The notes under the pieces are model-generated. The model worked only from the letters and a program-made list of their open reading frames with translations, did not search any database and was not told the origin of the DNA. From NCBI RefSeq assembly GCF_017591425.1, contig NW_024467119.1, forward strand, positions 28,431,001 through 28,495,000: a stretch of 64,000 nucleotides of DNA. The letters are read 5' to 3'. Below, in pieces: positions 36,904 to 47,589 of this stretch. A program made the position numbers and the translations under genes. Each line of letters starts with the position of its first letter. Within the stretch, counting starts at the first letter, position 1. This DNA is from Ochotona curzoniae (Eukaryota > Chordata > Mammalia > Lagomorpha > Ochotonidae).

Positions 36904-36909
36904 TTTATT
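36904..36909 (-). terminator. AATAAA polyadenylation signal of the full-length L1
   Basis: The minus strand reads AATAAA merging directly into the A16 tail, as in most L1s, where the signal lies at the extreme 3' end. Confidence 0.85.
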
Positions 36910-36956
36910 GTTCCTTACATTGTATTATGTAGTACAGTTTTATAGGCGCTGGGGAT

Positions 36957-36987
36957 CCCCCCCCACCCCTCCCATACCCCTCCCCCC
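36957..36987 (-). other. G-rich tract in the L1 3' UTR, potential G-quadruplex
   Basis: The minus strand carries several G4-G8 blocks separated by one to four bases, ending in GGGGATCCCC. A polypurine/G-quadruplex-forming tract is a conserved feature of mammalian L1 3' UTRs. A matching plus-strand tract is present at about 30147-30175 in the other lagomorph L1. Confidence 0.7.
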
Positions 36988-37342
36988 ATGGTGGATTCCT
37001 CCACCTTGTTGCATAACCATAGTTCAAGTTCAGTTGAGATTCATTGCTTGCAAACACATGCCTAGCATAAAGTTCAGCGTCTTATTGTCCAGATAAGTTC
37101 AGTGGCCTCTTGGGGAGACCTTCTATGGTCTGAAGATAGGTCTAACAGAGTAAAGATCCGGTCAGTTAAAAGCCCCAACAAGGCCTCAGTATCAATATAC
37201 AACATTATGGAATTAATTGACATAGTAATGGGTAGACAATATGTTAAAAATAATGCAAGTTCCATTCTTCGAAACATCTGGGTTGAGACAGTATCAATGA
37301 CAGGTTCAAAAAATAACCAACAATCAAACAAAAAATTACAGG

Positions 37343-39859
37343 TTAAATCAAGGCAAACATGTGGTATCTAATCTTTTGGGATTCACTCATTTCCCTTAGC
37401 ATTATAGTTTCCAGTTGTGCCCATTTAGCCACAAAGAACTGCATTTTGTTTTTTTTAATAGCTGAGTAGTATTCCATGGAGTAGATGAACCAAAGCTTTC
37501 TTATCCAATCTTCTGCTGATGGGCATTTCGGTTGCTTCCATGTTTTTGCAATTACTGATTGTGCTGCAATGAACATAGGGATGCATGTTGGTTTGTCGTA
37601 AAACAGGTGTTTTGGATATATTCCTAGGAGTGCTATTGCTGGGTCATATGGTATGCAGATTTTGAGTTGTTTGAGTGTTCTCCAGACTGATTTCCATAAA
37701 GGCTGTACCAATTTGCAGCTCCACCAGCAGTGGAGTAGGGTTCCCTTTTCCCCGCATCCTCGCCAGCAAGCGTCGTTGGTGTTCTTGTTTATGTGGGCCA
37801 ATCTTACTGGTGTTAGGTGGTACCTCATCGATGTTTTAATTTGTATTTCCCTTATTGCTAGGGAGCTGGAACATTTTTTCATATGTTTGTTTGCCATTTG
37901 GACTTGTTCCTTTGTGAAATGTTTGCCCATTTCCCGTGCCCATTTCTTGAGTGGTTTGTTTGTTTTGGTTTTTTGGTTGTTTTGAAGTTCTTTGTATATC
38001 CTGGAAATTAGCCCCCTATCGCCTATATCGTGTGCAAAGATCTTCTCCCACTCTGTGGGTTGCTTTTTTACTTTGTTGATTGTTTCCCTTGCTGTACAGA
38101 AGCTTCTTAGTTTGATGAGGTCCCATTTGTTTATTCTGTTCTCAACTGCTATTGCTTTTGGTGTCCTTCTTAGAAAGTCGGAACCTACTCCTAGGTCTTG
38201 CAGGGTATTTCCTACATTTTCCTGCAAGAGTTTGAAGGTTTCTGGATGTAGGTTTAGGTCTTTTATCCATGTAGATTGGATCTTAGTGTATGGTGATAGA
38301 TGTGGGTCTATCTTTTTGTTTCTACAGGCTATCAGCCAGTTGTCCCAACAACATTTACTGAAGAGTCCTTCCCACTTGCTTGAGTTGTCATTGGTCTTTT
38401 TGTCAAAGATCAATTGGCTGTATTTGTGTGGGTTCCCTTTTGGTGCTTCTATTCTATTCCATTGATCTTCCTTTCTGTCTTTGTGCCAGTACCAGGCTGT
38501 TTTGATAACCACTGCTCTATAGTATGTCCAGAGGTCCGGAATTGTGATTCCCCCTGCTAACTTCTTATTTTTCAGGATGGTTCTAGCTATTCGTGGTTTT
38601 TTGTGTTTCCAGATGAACTCTTGAATCATTGTATCCAGTTCCGTGAAGAATGTTTTGGGCAATTTGATTGGAATTGCGTTGAAAATGTATATTGCTTGTG
38701 GTAGTATAGACATTTTAATGATATTGATTTTGCCTATCCAGGAGCACGGGATGTTATTCCATCTTTTGAGGTTTTGTTCAATTTCCTTTTTAAATAGTTT
38801 GTAGTTTTCTTCGAATAGGTCTCCTACGCTTTTGGTTAAATTTATTCCCAAATACTTCATACTTCTCTCTGCTATTTTGAATGGTATCCTGTTGGTTAGA
38901 TCTTCTTCCATCTTGGTGTTATTTGCGTACACTATGGCTGTTGATTTTCGTTCATTAATTTTGTACCCCGCCACTCTGCCAAACTCTCGTATAAGTTCTA
39001 GCAGTTTCTGTATTGAGTCTCCTGGTTTTTCTATGTACAGGATTATGTCATCTGCATATAGTGAAAGCTTGACTTCTTCGTTTCCTATACGTATGCCTTT
39101 GATTTCTTTTTCTTGTCTTATGGCCTCTGCAAGTACCTCTAGGACTATGTTGAATAGCAGTGGTGATAGCGGGCACCCTTGTCTTGTTCCAGATCGCAGT
39201 GGGAAGGGTTCTAGCTTTTCTCCATTCAGTATGATACTGGCATTGGGTTTTTCATAAATTGCTTTGATTATGTTGTGGATTTTCCCATCTATGCCTACTT
39301 TGGCTAGAGTTTTTAGCATGAAGAGGTGTTGGATTTTGTCGAAAGCTTTTTCTGCATCTATTGAAACTATTATGTGGTTCTTGTTTTGCAGTTTTTGGAT
39401 GTGGTTTATAACATTTATGGATTTCCGAATGTTGAACCATCCCTGCATTCCAGGGATGAATCCTACTTGATCCGGATGAATGATCTGTCTGATGATTTTT
39501 TGAATTCTATTGGCTAGGATTTTGTTGAGAATTTTAGCATCAATGTTCATCAGAGAAATAGGTCTGTAGTTTTCCTTCTCTGATGGTTCTCTGTCCGGTT
39601 TTGGGATTAAGGTGATGTTAGCTTCATAGAATGAGTTTGGGAGGGTTGCTTCCTCCTCTATTGTTTTGAAGAGCTTGTAGAGGATTGGGGTTAGTTCTGT
39701 TCGGAATGTTTTGTAGAATTCTGTAGTGAAGCCGTCTGGGCCTGGGCTTTTTTTCGTTGGGAGATCTTTGATGACTGTTTCAATCTCTACCTCGGTTATG
39801 GGTTTATTTAATTCTGCAGTTGCCTCCGGACTGAGTTTTGGTAAGTGGTGGGAGTCCAA
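37343..39859 (-). CDS. L1 ORF2, reverse transcriptase and C-terminal part (838 aa from first ATG)
   Basis: Reverse transcriptase of L1, which copies the element's RNA at the nicked target. The frame is open from the A-run at 40013-40004 down to the stop at 37343; 39859 is only the first internal ATG, not a natural start. Visible motifs are [12 protein letters not shown] (residues 33-44), SIDAEKAFD with the first catalytic Asp (D168), [12 protein letters not shown] (226-237), YADD at 268-271 (genomic 39058-39047) and the C-terminal C-X3-C-X7-H-X4-C motif at C698, C702, H710 and C715. Apart from the single-base shift, ORF2 would be 1270 aa, against 1275 in human L1. No other stop or frameshift is seen. 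Confidence 0.95.
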   Translation of the reverse strand: MDSHHLPKLSPEATAELNKPITEVEIETVIKDLPTKKSPGPDGFTTEFYKTFRTELTPILYKLFKTIEEEATLPNSFYEANITLIPKPDREPSEKENYRPISLMNIDAKILNKILANRIQKIIRQIIHPDQVGFIPGMQGWFNIRKSINVINHIQKLQNKNHIIVSIDAEKAFDKIQHLFMLKTLAKVGIDGKIHNIIKAIYEKPNASIILNGEKLEPFPLRSGTRQGCPLSPLLFNIVLEVLAEAIRQEKEIKGIRIGNEEVKLSLYADDIILYIEKPGDSIQKLLELIREFGRVAGYKINERKSTAIVYANNTKMEEDLTNRIPFKIAERSMKYLGINLTKSVGDLFEENYKLFKKEIEQNLKRWNNIPCSWIGKINIIKMSILPQAIYIFNAIPIKLPKTFFTELDTMIQEFIWKHKKPRIARTILKNKKLAGGITIPDLWTYYRAVVIKTAWYWHKDRKEDQWNRIEAPKGNPHKYSQLIFDKKTNDNSSKWEGLFSKCCWDNWLIACRNKKIDPHLSPYTKIQSTWIKDLNLHPETFKLLQENVGNTLQDLGVGSDFLRRTPKAIAVENRINKWDLIKLRSFCTARETINKVKKQPTEWEKIFAHDIGDRGLISRIYKELQNNQKTKTNKPLKKWAREMGKHFTKEQVQMANKHMKKCSSSLAIREIQIKTSMRYHLTPVRLAHINKNTNDACWRGCGEKGTLLHCWWSCKLVQPLWKSVWRTLKQLKICIPYDPAIALLGIYPKHLFYDKPTCIPMFIAAQSVIAKTWKQPKCPSAEDWIRKLWFIYSMEYYSAIKKNKMQFFVAKWAQLETIMLREMSESQKIRYHMFALI

Positions 39860-39980
39860 GAACTTTTCTATTTCTTGGTGGTCCTCAAATTTGTGGGAGT
39901 ACAGTTCTTTGTAGTAATTTCTAATTATTTTCTTAATGATTGCAGTGTCTGTTGTTATGTTGCCTTTTTCATCTTTAATG

Positions 39981-41156
39981 CTATTGATTCTCGCTTTCTC
40001 TTGTTTTTTTTTTGGTCAATCGGGCCAGTGGAGTGTCTATTTTGTTTATTTTCTCAAAAAACCAACTTTTTGATTTGTTGATTTTATGTATAGTTTTTTT
40101 GATTTCTATTTGGTTTATCTCCTCCCTTGTTTTGATGATTTCTTGTTTCTTATTGTGTGTGGGACTCTTCTGCTGCTGTTTTTCCAGATCCTGGAGGTGT
40201 GAGGTTAGTTCCTGTATTTGGCGTCTTTCTTGGGCCTTGACATGGGCTCCGATTGCGATGAATCTACCTCGTAGCACTGCTTTGGCGGTGTCCCACAAGT
40301 TTTGGAATGTTGTATCAGAGTTTTCATTGGTTTCCATAAATTTTTTGATCTCATCTTTAATTTCTTCTCTGACCCATTGTTCGTTTAATAGCATATTGTT
40401 CAATTTCCAAGAGTGCCTATACTTCCTGGGGAGTTTTGAGTTGTTGATTTCCAGTTTCATCCCATGGTGGTCTGAGAGGGTACATGGTATGATACTAATG
40501 TTTTGGAAGTTGTTTAGATTCGCTTTATGTCCTATCATGTGGTCGATTCTGGAGAAGGTGCCATGCACCGCTGAGAAGAAGGTATAGTCTGTGGCCTTAG
40601 GATAAAAAGTTCTATATATGTCTACTAAGTCCAGTTGTTCTATTGTTTGTGTGAGCTCTGTTGTTTCTTTGTTGAGTTTTTGTTTCGTAGACCGGTCCAT
40701 TGTTGTTAGAGGTGTGTTGAGATCGCCTACAAGAATTGTGCGGGTGTCTATGTCTTCCCTTAAGTCTGTAAGTAATTGCTTTACGTAAGTAGGTGCATTA
40801 AGATTCGGTGCATAAACATTAATGATGGTGATTGCTTCTTGATGGATCATTCCTTTCACCAGTATAAAATGGCCTTCCCTGTCTCTTTTGATGTTAGTTA
40901 GAATGAAATCTATCTCGTCTGAAATTAGGATAGCTACCCCAGCTTTTTTTTCTCGTCTATTGGCGTGAAATATCTTTTTCCATCCCTTCACTTTCAGTTT
41001 CTTTGCATCCTTTCTGGTTAGATGCGTTTCTTGTAGGCAACAGATGGTTGGGTCTTGTTTGATGATCCATTCTATTAATCTCTGTCTTTTGATTGGTGAA
41101 TTTAGACCATTTGTGTTGAGAGTTAAAATTGAGAGGTTGCAATTTTGCCCTGCCAT
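39981..41156 (-). CDS. L1 ORF2, endonuclease part, ends at a frameshift (391 aa)
   Basis: N-terminal part of the L1 ORF2 protein, an APE-type endonuclease that nicks genomic DNA at T-rich sites to prime reverse transcription. Catalytic landmarks are present: N14 in [10 protein letters not shown]43 in LQETHL, the VGDLNTPL block (equivalent to D145/N147) and the SDHHGM block with the catalytic His. The start is the first ATG after ORF1, 55 bp below its stop. The frame runs past the domain and then terminates at TAG (39983-39981), because an A10 run at 40013-40004 carries one base more than needed. The rest of ORF2 follows in the next frame. Confidence 0.93.
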   Translation of the reverse strand: MAGQNCNLSILTLNTNGLNSPIKRQRLIEWIIKQDPTICCLQETHLTRKDAKKLKVKGWKKIFHANRREKKAGVAILISDEIDFILTNIKRDREGHFILVKGMIHQEAITIINVYAPNLNAPTYVKQLLTDLREDIDTRTILVGDLNTPLTTMDRSTKQKLNKETTELTQTIEQLDLVDIYRTFYPKATDYTFFSAVHGTFSRIDHMIGHKANLNNFQNISIIPCTLSDHHGMKLEINNSKLPRKYRHSWKLNNMLLNEQWVREEIKDEIKKFMETNENSDTTFQNLWDTAKAVLRGRFIAIGAHVKAQERRQIQELTSHLQDLEKQQQKSPTHNKKQEIIKTREEINQIEIKKTIHKINKSKSWFFEKINKIDTPLARLTKKKTRESENQ

Positions 41157-41211
41157 GTGATTGTGTTGTGTGTGTGTTGTTGCCTATGTAATTGTCTTGT
41201 TGGTGCGGCCT

Positions 41212-42174
41212 TTAGTTTGGAGACCTTCTTATTTGCCAACTTTGTTTGTGATTTGCCTCCTTTTTGTCCGGGACTAGCGCATTTCTAAGGAGACTTTGCA
41301 GAGCTGGTTTTGTGTAGACATATTCTTCTAGTTTTTCTTTGCTATTGAAGTATCTGATTTCGTTCTCATATACAAATGAGATCTTTGCTGGGTAGATTAT
41401 TTTTGGTTGACAGTTGTTTTGTTTCAGGACTTGGAAGATCTTTGTCCATTCTCTCCTTGCTTGTAGGGTCTCTTCGGAGAAGTCAGCAGTGATTCTGATG
41501 GGTTTTCCCCTGTATGTGATCTTTTCTCTACTTCGTACTTGTCTCAGGATTCCTTCTTTGTCTTCATTGGAGTAGAACTTGAGCACCGTGTGTCTGGGTG
41601 AAGATCTCTTTGGATCATGTCTGTTGGGAGTTCTCTGTCCATCCTGTATGCGGGGTGGGTTCGTGTTCCAAGTGTTTTGGAAGTTTTCCTGTATAATTTC
41701 ATCGAGCACTGCTTGCATCCCAGATTCTCTTTCTACTCCCTCGGGGAGGCCGATGATCCGAATATTCAATTTTCTAAGGTAATCCTTCATCTCTTGCATC
41801 ATTTTATTAGTTTTGCTGAGGTTTGTCTCCAGCTGTTTAATTCGCTGGGCACTTTCATTTTGTGTGTCTTCTGTTTCAGAGATCCTTTCCTCTGCCGCAT
41901 TTATTCTGTTGATGAGGCTTTCAATCTTATTATCTTGGGCATCCAGTTTGGTTTTGATTTGTTGTATTTCGGTGATTATGCGGTTCTGGAGGTCTTCCAG
42001 CTTTATGTCCACGTCTCTGAGAGATTTTAGCATTATTTTCATCAATTCCTTTGTTGGTAACACTTCCATGTCTTCATCTCGTATCGTCGATATTGATAAT
42101 GGCTTTTGGCCCTTGTTTGGTGGGGTGCTGGCTCTTTCATCTGGAGCACAACTCTTTCTGGTGGTTTTTCCCAT
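41212..42174 (-). CDS. L1 ORF1 protein, RNA-binding chaperone, intact (320 aa)
   Basis: ORF1p of L1 elements is a trimeric RNA-binding nucleic-acid chaperone that coats L1 RNA in cytoplasmic ribonucleoprotein particles. The reading frame is uninterrupted. Residues 1-45 are a basic, low-complexity N-terminus. Residues about 45-135 are heptad-rich with many E, K, Q, I and L, as expected for the trimerising coiled coil. Residues about 136-225 start with NIRIIGLPEG, the RRM beta-1 motif. Residues about 226-295 hold the C-terminal domain with ADFSEETLQARREW and the YPAKISF motif. Length is slightly under the 338 aa of human ORF1p. ORF2 starts 55 bp downstream on the same RNA. Confidence 0.95.
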   Translation of the reverse strand: MGKTTRKSCAPDERASTPPNKGQKPLSISTIRDEDMEVLPTKELMKIMLKSLRDVDIKLEDLQNRIITEIQQIKTKLDAQDNKIESLINRINAAEERISETEDTQNESAQRIKQLETNLSKTNKMMQEMKDYLRKLNIRIIGLPEGVERESGMQAVLDEIIQENFQNTWNTNPPRIQDGQRTPNRHDPKRSSPRHTVLKFYSNEDKEGILRQVRSREKITYRGKPIRITADFSEETLQARREWTKIFQVLKQNNCQPKIIYPAKISFVYENEIRYFNSKEKLEEYVYTKPALQSLLRNALVPDKKEANHKQSWQIRRSPN

Positions 42175-42979
42175 TGCGTTGGTGTATTCTGGTGAGGCAA
42201 ATGGGCCTGTGTGTCGAGGGGCTGTCAGGTGCTTTCCTGTAGAGATTGGAGCCTGTAGGCGTGGTGTTGCCGGGCGTGGTAATTTTCAAGGCACCGTTGG
42301 TGTGTTCTCAGGGCCCGGGGCTGTAGAGCACCACCTTGGGGGCCCAGTGGATTCCAGGCACACTCTGGGCACCTCTTCTACAGGTGTGACACCCCAGGGC
42401 GTGGCGGGATGGAGGCGCTCTCTGGGTGTGCTCCCTTCACGGGAATCCGCAGGGCGTAGAAGGTTTTATGTGCTTTCTCCCTGCGTTCTCCGTGTCAGGG
42501 ACTGCAGGGTTTTTCAGAGCCCACCTGGTGCGTCTCCCACACACGGGACTGTGGGTGAGGCACTTTCCAGGCGTGGCTCTTATGCAGTGAATCCACCACT
42601 CGTGGTGTGTGGGTGTTCAGAGCCCCTGCTCCCGTGTGGCTCCCCCACACAGGCCCTTAGCGGAGGAGTGGCCCAGGCGCCCTGTTATAATGACTTCACG
42701 GCGGCAGGTTCGCACGGTGTCAGTTTGGTGCAGGAGTTCTCCTGTCACCTGACACCTGCGCTATGGAGGTGCTGCTGCTGTAGGCGGGGCGCCCAGCCCG
42801 CTCGGTGCGGCGTTCAGAGTCCTGGTGGTTTCAAGCACTCACCAGGCAGGATGTGGGGGACTCCAGACCCTCGCCAGCTACCTCTGCGCACCGAGCCGCA
42901 CTGGTCCCCTCAGCGCAAGAACATCCGATGCGCCTTCCCGGGGCCCCCTCAGCCACCAACACAACACCACTGTACGTAG
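41813..42979 (+). other. Long antisense ORF over L1 ORF1 and 5' UTR (388 codons)
   Basis: An ATG-initiated open frame on the strand opposite the L1. It overlaps the N-terminal part of ORF1 and about 800 bp of 5' UTR. The ORF1 half may be open simply because it mirrors a real gene. The 5' UTR half has no such excuse but is GC-rich, which lowers stop-codon density. I recognise no protein family. Primate L1s encode a short antisense ORF0 in their 5' UTR, so this is an analogue worth testing, not a called gene. Confidence 0.3.
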
Positions 42980-43449
42980 TTCCACACAGACCCAACAGTT
43001 TCGGCCGTCTGCTCCGCGTTCTGAGGCTGTAGCCTCAGCAGGGGGCAAGAAATGCGGAGGCTGCCACGTCAACCCCCAGCTCACCAAACGTCCGGCCGCT
43101 GCAGTCTGCCTCCACCGCTGCCGAAGGCCTCCCGCCGGTGACGATCCCCCTGATCTCCCCGCCTCCGAGCTGGCCGCGTCTCCCGTCAGGCCGTTTTCAA
43201 GAGTGACTCAGCAGGTCTGGAGTGGGATGTCGGTTTCTCTGCCTTTGCCCTGCTCCGTTCTCGTTGTTCTTCCGAGTTGTGTGGATCTTTTTGGCTCCAC
43301 ACTGTCCCAGGGAGCTTCACGGACCTCTCCCTGTGGTTCCCTGCTGTTCCTCTTTGCTGCTTCTGTAGCGTTCTATCCCTCTCTCACTAGCTGCTCCCTC
43401 ACAGTCTTCCTCCTACGTCGGCCATCTTCCTCTCCTAGCTCTAGACTCC
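42175..43449 (-). promoter_or_regulatory. L1 5' UTR / internal pol II promoter
   Basis: GC-rich segment of about 1.27 kb between the element's first base and the ORF1 ATG. It keeps many CpGs, unlike the AT-rich flanks, as expected for a young L1 promoter. It is not made of obvious tandem monomers like those of mouse L1. The plus strand of this region is open over long distances (see the antisense ORFs). Confidence 0.85.
43419..43428 (-). promoter_or_regulatory. YY1-type site near L1 +1
   Basis: The minus strand reads AAGATGGCCG at about +22 to +31 of the element. In human L1 an AAGATGGC YY1 site close to +1 directs accurate initiation, so the motif and its position are consistent with that role. 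Function here is inferred. Confidence 0.7.
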
Positions 43450-43470
43450 TGGTCTTAGTACATATTTTCT
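43450..43470. repeat. Target-site duplication of the full-length L1, right copy
   Basis: Second, identical copy of the repeat at 36871-36891. It abuts the first base of the L1 5' end, which shows that the element is not 5'-truncated. The first T could belong to the element, leaving 20 bp as the certain length. Confidence 0.95.
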
Positions 43471-46044
43471 ACTCTCTTCACAGTTCACCAGCCCCAGACT
43501 TTGCCTGATTAACCTTATTTTTCTGTAGGTTTTTTTCTTCATCACCGTGACCACATCAGACATTTGCATACATTATTTACCATTTTGCACTTTAGTTCTG
43601 ATTTATTTGTCAGATAGAAGGTTTTTTAGACAGTCAGATGTGGTAAAATGTAAGTGAGGTACTTTTGACAGATAAATGTTATTGCCTTCATTACTTCAGA
43701 CCAAGAACCAAGTCAATGCAAACAATTGATCATGAAAAATATCTCACGTGCTGAAAGACAATTTTTAAATACATTTAGGTTTATCTAAATTTCTACACTA
43801 AATGTAAATATGCATTAAGCTTTAAAAATATTTCTTAAAGCTTATGAACAATTTTAACAAATTTACAGGATAGAGATATCTTTGATTTTTGTCAATACCC
43901 CACCAATTTTCCTTTCATTTTTCTCAAATTCTTTAACTGAAAACACAAAATAAATGTTTTATTTTATTACATTTACTTTGTTGTATAAACTAATTTTATA
44001 GCTCCCAACAATGTTTGTGCTGTTTTTCTCCTTAAAGGTAAGAATAGTTAATTGATCATCTTGTATTTATTAAGAAGCATATTTCTGGTTGTATGAAAGG
44101 CTTGCCGCGATGTGAACTGAATTGAAATCCAAATAGTGTGTGTAAATCGTTCATGCACATAAATATATCCCAGCAAACTCTGAGGAGAAGCCCTTGAGCT
44201 GGGAATGATAGGCTCATTTTCAAAAAGCCTTGTATCCAAACCAAGTGCAGGGCAGGGCAGTCAGAGGCCAGCATGGTTTTCTCCATGGTTAACATGTGGA
44301 AACCAAAGTCAGAGGAGTTACGTGATGTATTGAAGGCTGTATAGCCAATCATCATTGAGTTCGGCTTGCAGTTCTTTAGAGGCACCGATCTTTCCATCAT
44401 TTTTTTTTCAACATGGCCAGTAATATATATTGCTGTATCTTCTGCATATAGACACATGAGAAGCCCAGTATCCTGGTACTACCAATGGCCTGACTTTTTC
44501 CTGTCTATCACAAGTAAGGTGAGTCCAGGCAATCTCATTGAGGCAAAACAACACGGACCTCCCAACTGTCAGGAGCGATTCGCCCTGACACAACTATTTC
44601 AGCAAAGTGTAGAAAACTGGCTACTCTTGAGAAACTGCATAGCCACACCACAAACACTGCATAAATCCATGAATCCACCACAAATAAAATGTTGATCTAT
44701 AACACTGAAGTCTTAAATGAAAAAGCAGTATGTTTTTGTTTGACTTAATTCGAAGCATACTAAAATTGTACTCTATTTCTATAAGGAGTGGGTAGCAAGA
44801 ATGTTCAAGGGGCTCAGCCTATTTTTTAAGCTGTCATTAAAAATGATTAATATTTAAGGAAAATCAATAAAAATTGAATTTGAAAAATCAATATTTTAGC
44901 AAAAGCATTACAAATCACATGACCAACATTGACACCCTTCATATATTAAAATGGTTTGTTTTCCTGTGGCATGTCAGTAAAGCTACAGCAAAATTTTAAA
45001 GTGGTGATGTATTAGTATGAGACATAAGGATAAATCACCTTGAAAATCAACCTCAGTTCTTTAGAGGAAGAAAACCATTGGAATAAATGACAAGAAATAT
45101 TAAATCTCACTGTCAAATATATATTAAATGTAAGTATGTATGGATTTTCATGTAAATATGCATATTTATGTATGTATATTTATTCAAATATGTGAATACA
45201 TATGTGTGTATGAAAATATATTTCTGCTACTTTTTTCTACATTGTTCTTGTTTACATGATAACTACATCTAAAAGCAGATGTGGTCATTTAAAATAGTAA
45301 ATACGATCAAGTTTTGTTTTCGTTTTGCTAGGTTAAAAGAACAAAACCATATTACCATAGCAATCAAAAAGGTGTCTTCAAAAACATATGCTGTTTATAA
45401 TGTCGTAAAAATTTTCCAACTCACTATGGGATTGTCCAATCTTGTGATCTATGTAACATATGATCTTATACATCCTTTCTTGTCTTTTCAAGCCATATGT
45501 GTCCTTCCAAGTGAACCCCACATTAATTCCTTGACTTTTCAAGAGCAGCCTAGCTTTACTCTGAGATCTCACCCTTCTGAGAGTCCTGGCTACATGTAAC
45601 CCAAGAAGAAACAATGGAAGAGAAAATTTTCGTAGGTCTTACTCTATTTGTGGTTGTTTTCACTGCAAGACCCAGTTAGCTCTTGTCTTGACCCACGCAC
45701 CTTTTCACCCTCATGTCATTTTACAGCTCCCATGTTCACTACCTCTCTTTCTCTCCCTATCTTCAACAGTTTTTGTAAAAGCATTATTTTGATCCACCAA
45801 TCATAGGCTAAATTCACTACTAATCGTAATATCTAGCAAGTAAGTCAGAGACAATAAGCTAGTTGTCTTTTAGGGATTGGCTTACCTTATTAAACATCTA
45901 CCCAAATGTCCACCAACTGTTGACGGATTTTTAAAAATCTTATTTTTATTAAAGCTTTTTCTATCATATCAGAGGATTTCATTCAAATTTGATTACTTAA
46001 AAGGTGTAAACTATCCTTAACAACATATAAATTTACTTTTCCAT
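43471..46044. other. Unassigned sequence right of the full-length L1
   Basis: Repeat-free as far as I can see, apart from AT-rich low complexity (tatgtatgtatatttattc) near 45130-45230. Includes a 133-codon minus-strand frame (44056-44457) without recognisable homology. Confidence 0.5.
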
Positions 46045-46275
46045 TTTTTAAAACAAATATTTAATGTATTTGAAAGGCAGAATTACAAGTTACAGGGAGA
46101 GATAATAGAGAGAAAAAGGGATTTTTCAGCCAGTGATTTACTCCCCAAATGGTCACGAGAGCAGGGCTAGGACAGATAGAAACCAGATTCATCAGCAGGG
46201 AACTGAATTTGGAGATCCCAACCAGAACCCATATGAGAGTTGATGTGTCAGGCTCTTTGTATAACTAATTGGTCC
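46045..46275 (-). mobile_element. C-SINE, old, incomplete
   Basis: Minus strand: caaatatttaatgtatttgaaaggcagaatta, ccagtgatttactccccaaa and cagggaactgaatttgga. The middle (card of shop-like 'cccaagtgcttggg' block) is deleted. Confidence 0.75.
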
Positions 46276-47239
46276 CTTCTGCTTGGAATGCTGTTTCCTC
46301 CTCTCACCTACATTAGACTAGTTATTTATTCCACTTTCAAAGGTTTTCGTAAAATCTTAATTATTTCTATTGTTAATGAGTGATTACAGTCAAGGGCTAC
46401 AGGAAGGTGGAGGAGATCACCATTTCCACATTCTCTTTTTTCCTTCCTGTATCTGGGGGAAGGGAGAAGACAAGGAGAGAAGCCATACCCAAGCCTTCCA
46501 AATGCCTCTGCACCCTGAGATGGAGGGGAGCCACCTGAGACCATCCCAGGGTCCCCGATATGGGGCTTTGAGGGTCCTGCTCTTGAGGTTTCAATAATTC
46601 CACAGTTCCAAATTACTGCTGCTCTCACCACCCCAAGCAAGATGAAACCTCTCCAGAATCCACTGGTTGACATAGTCCACTTTACAGTCTCCCTTTGCCC
46701 AGTTATTCATTGCTAACACTTGGCTGGGGTAGTTGAATGATTTGTGTTGTCCTCCATCCTCTGTTGTGGTATCAGATGTTTTGCAGATGCCAGTGTACTG
46801 CCATATCCTCCATGTGCACCTGGATATGCTATCCATTGCTCTGTCTGAGCCACTGAGGAGGCTCATCTTTGACACATGCACTCCATGGTCAGACCATGGA
46901 ACCTACACTTCTCACCAGTCAGAGTAGCAACCTAAGAGGGAGGTACCCTCTGTTTTTCTACTGGGCCTATTCCCACTCACGGATCATGCACTCACCAAGT
47001 GGTACCGCAGTTTAACTTGACAGAATTAGCCCTTAGTGCCAGACTCTGCCAGTTGATGCTGCATCTAAGTCCAACCAACCTATACCCACTCTGACTTAGG
47101 CAAGCACAAGTAGGAACAGTCAACCCAGCCTAACTTTCCTCTGACCCAGCCCACATGAGGCTCACAGGCGTTGTAGCCCTGCCTGGCCTGGTCTGTCACC
47201 ATCCCAACTCATGCTCTCCAGTGGGATCACTGTTTTCCT
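46276..47239. other. C-rich block, probably an unclassified lagomorph repeat or old L1 UTR
   Basis: Contains caacccagcc, ctgacccagcccacatgagg and cctgcctggcctggtctg phrases, CpG-poor, between two old C-SINEs. Could be the 3' UTR of an old lagomorph L1; not shown. Confidence 0.35.
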
Positions 47240-47462
47240 ACTTCCTCAAGTGTATGCAACAGCCAGGGAGAGGTCAGGCTGAAGCCAGGAAGCTAGAACT
47301 CCATGTGTGTCACCCATCTGTGTGACAGAGACTGAAGCACTTGAGCCATCATCAGCTGTCTCCTAAGATGCATTTAGGGGAGATCAACCAGAAACATATT
47401 GTGTTTACATAAGATGCAGGTGTCACAAGCAGTGGCTTCATCCATTGTGCTATAATGCCCAT
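47240..47462 (-). mobile_element. C-SINE, old, lacking its tail
   Basis: Minus strand: gctgaagccaggaagctaga-ctccatg, cacttgagccatcatcagctg, agatgcaggtgtcacaagc and ccattgtgctataatgccc (old C-SINE head). The CT-rich/tail end at the left is missing or unrecognisable. Confidence 0.7.
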
Positions 47463-47589
47463 ACCTGTATTATTTATTTCCTAGAAGTCTAATTTGTCAT
47501 TTAAAACTCTGCTTTTGTATACCATGTAAGATAGCTTTATCTAACTCAATGTCACAGATACATTTTCTGTGTTCTTTTAGAAAATCTAG

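Larger units (their letters stand above)
36892..43449 (-). mobile_element. Full-length young LINE-1 (L1) retrotransposon
   Basis: Complete non-LTR retrotransposon of about 6.56 kb read on the minus strand. In order it has a GC-rich 5' UTR (43449-42175), ORF1 (42174-41212), a 55 bp spacer, ORF2 (41156-37343), a short 3' UTR with a G-rich tract, the AATAAA signal and a poly(A) tail seen as a T16 run at 36891-36906. It is flanked by a near-identical 20-21 bp duplication (36871-36891 and 43450-43470) that begins ggtcttagtac. Long open frames, CpGs retained in the 5' UTR, an identical target-site duplication and a homogeneous tail all indicate recent insertion. The only coding lesion I see is one extra base in ORF2. 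Confidence 0.97.
42825..43508 (+). other. Second antisense ORF in the L1 5' UTR, running into flanking DNA (227 codons)
   Basis: Starts inside the 5' UTR and crosses the element's 5' end (43449) and the target-site duplication before stopping in host sequence. Such a frame could give an L1-host fusion product if an antisense promoter exists, as reported for primate ORF0. Composition is Pro/Ser/Arg-rich, as expected of a GC-rich non-coding frame. No domain recognised. Confidence 0.25.

Noticed and set aside
37653..40587. Several 110-191 codon plus-strand ORFs across L1 ORF2
   Set aside because: Antisense shadows of the real ORF2 coding sequence; hydrophobic composition is the usual mirror of a Lys/Ile-rich frame.
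44056..44457. 133-codon minus-strand frame with a phrase YAEDTAIY that recalls a reverse transcriptase active site
   Set aside because: None of the flanking RT motifs is present, the second catalytic Asp pattern is wrong (YAED), and the DNA does not align with L1. Judged coincidence.
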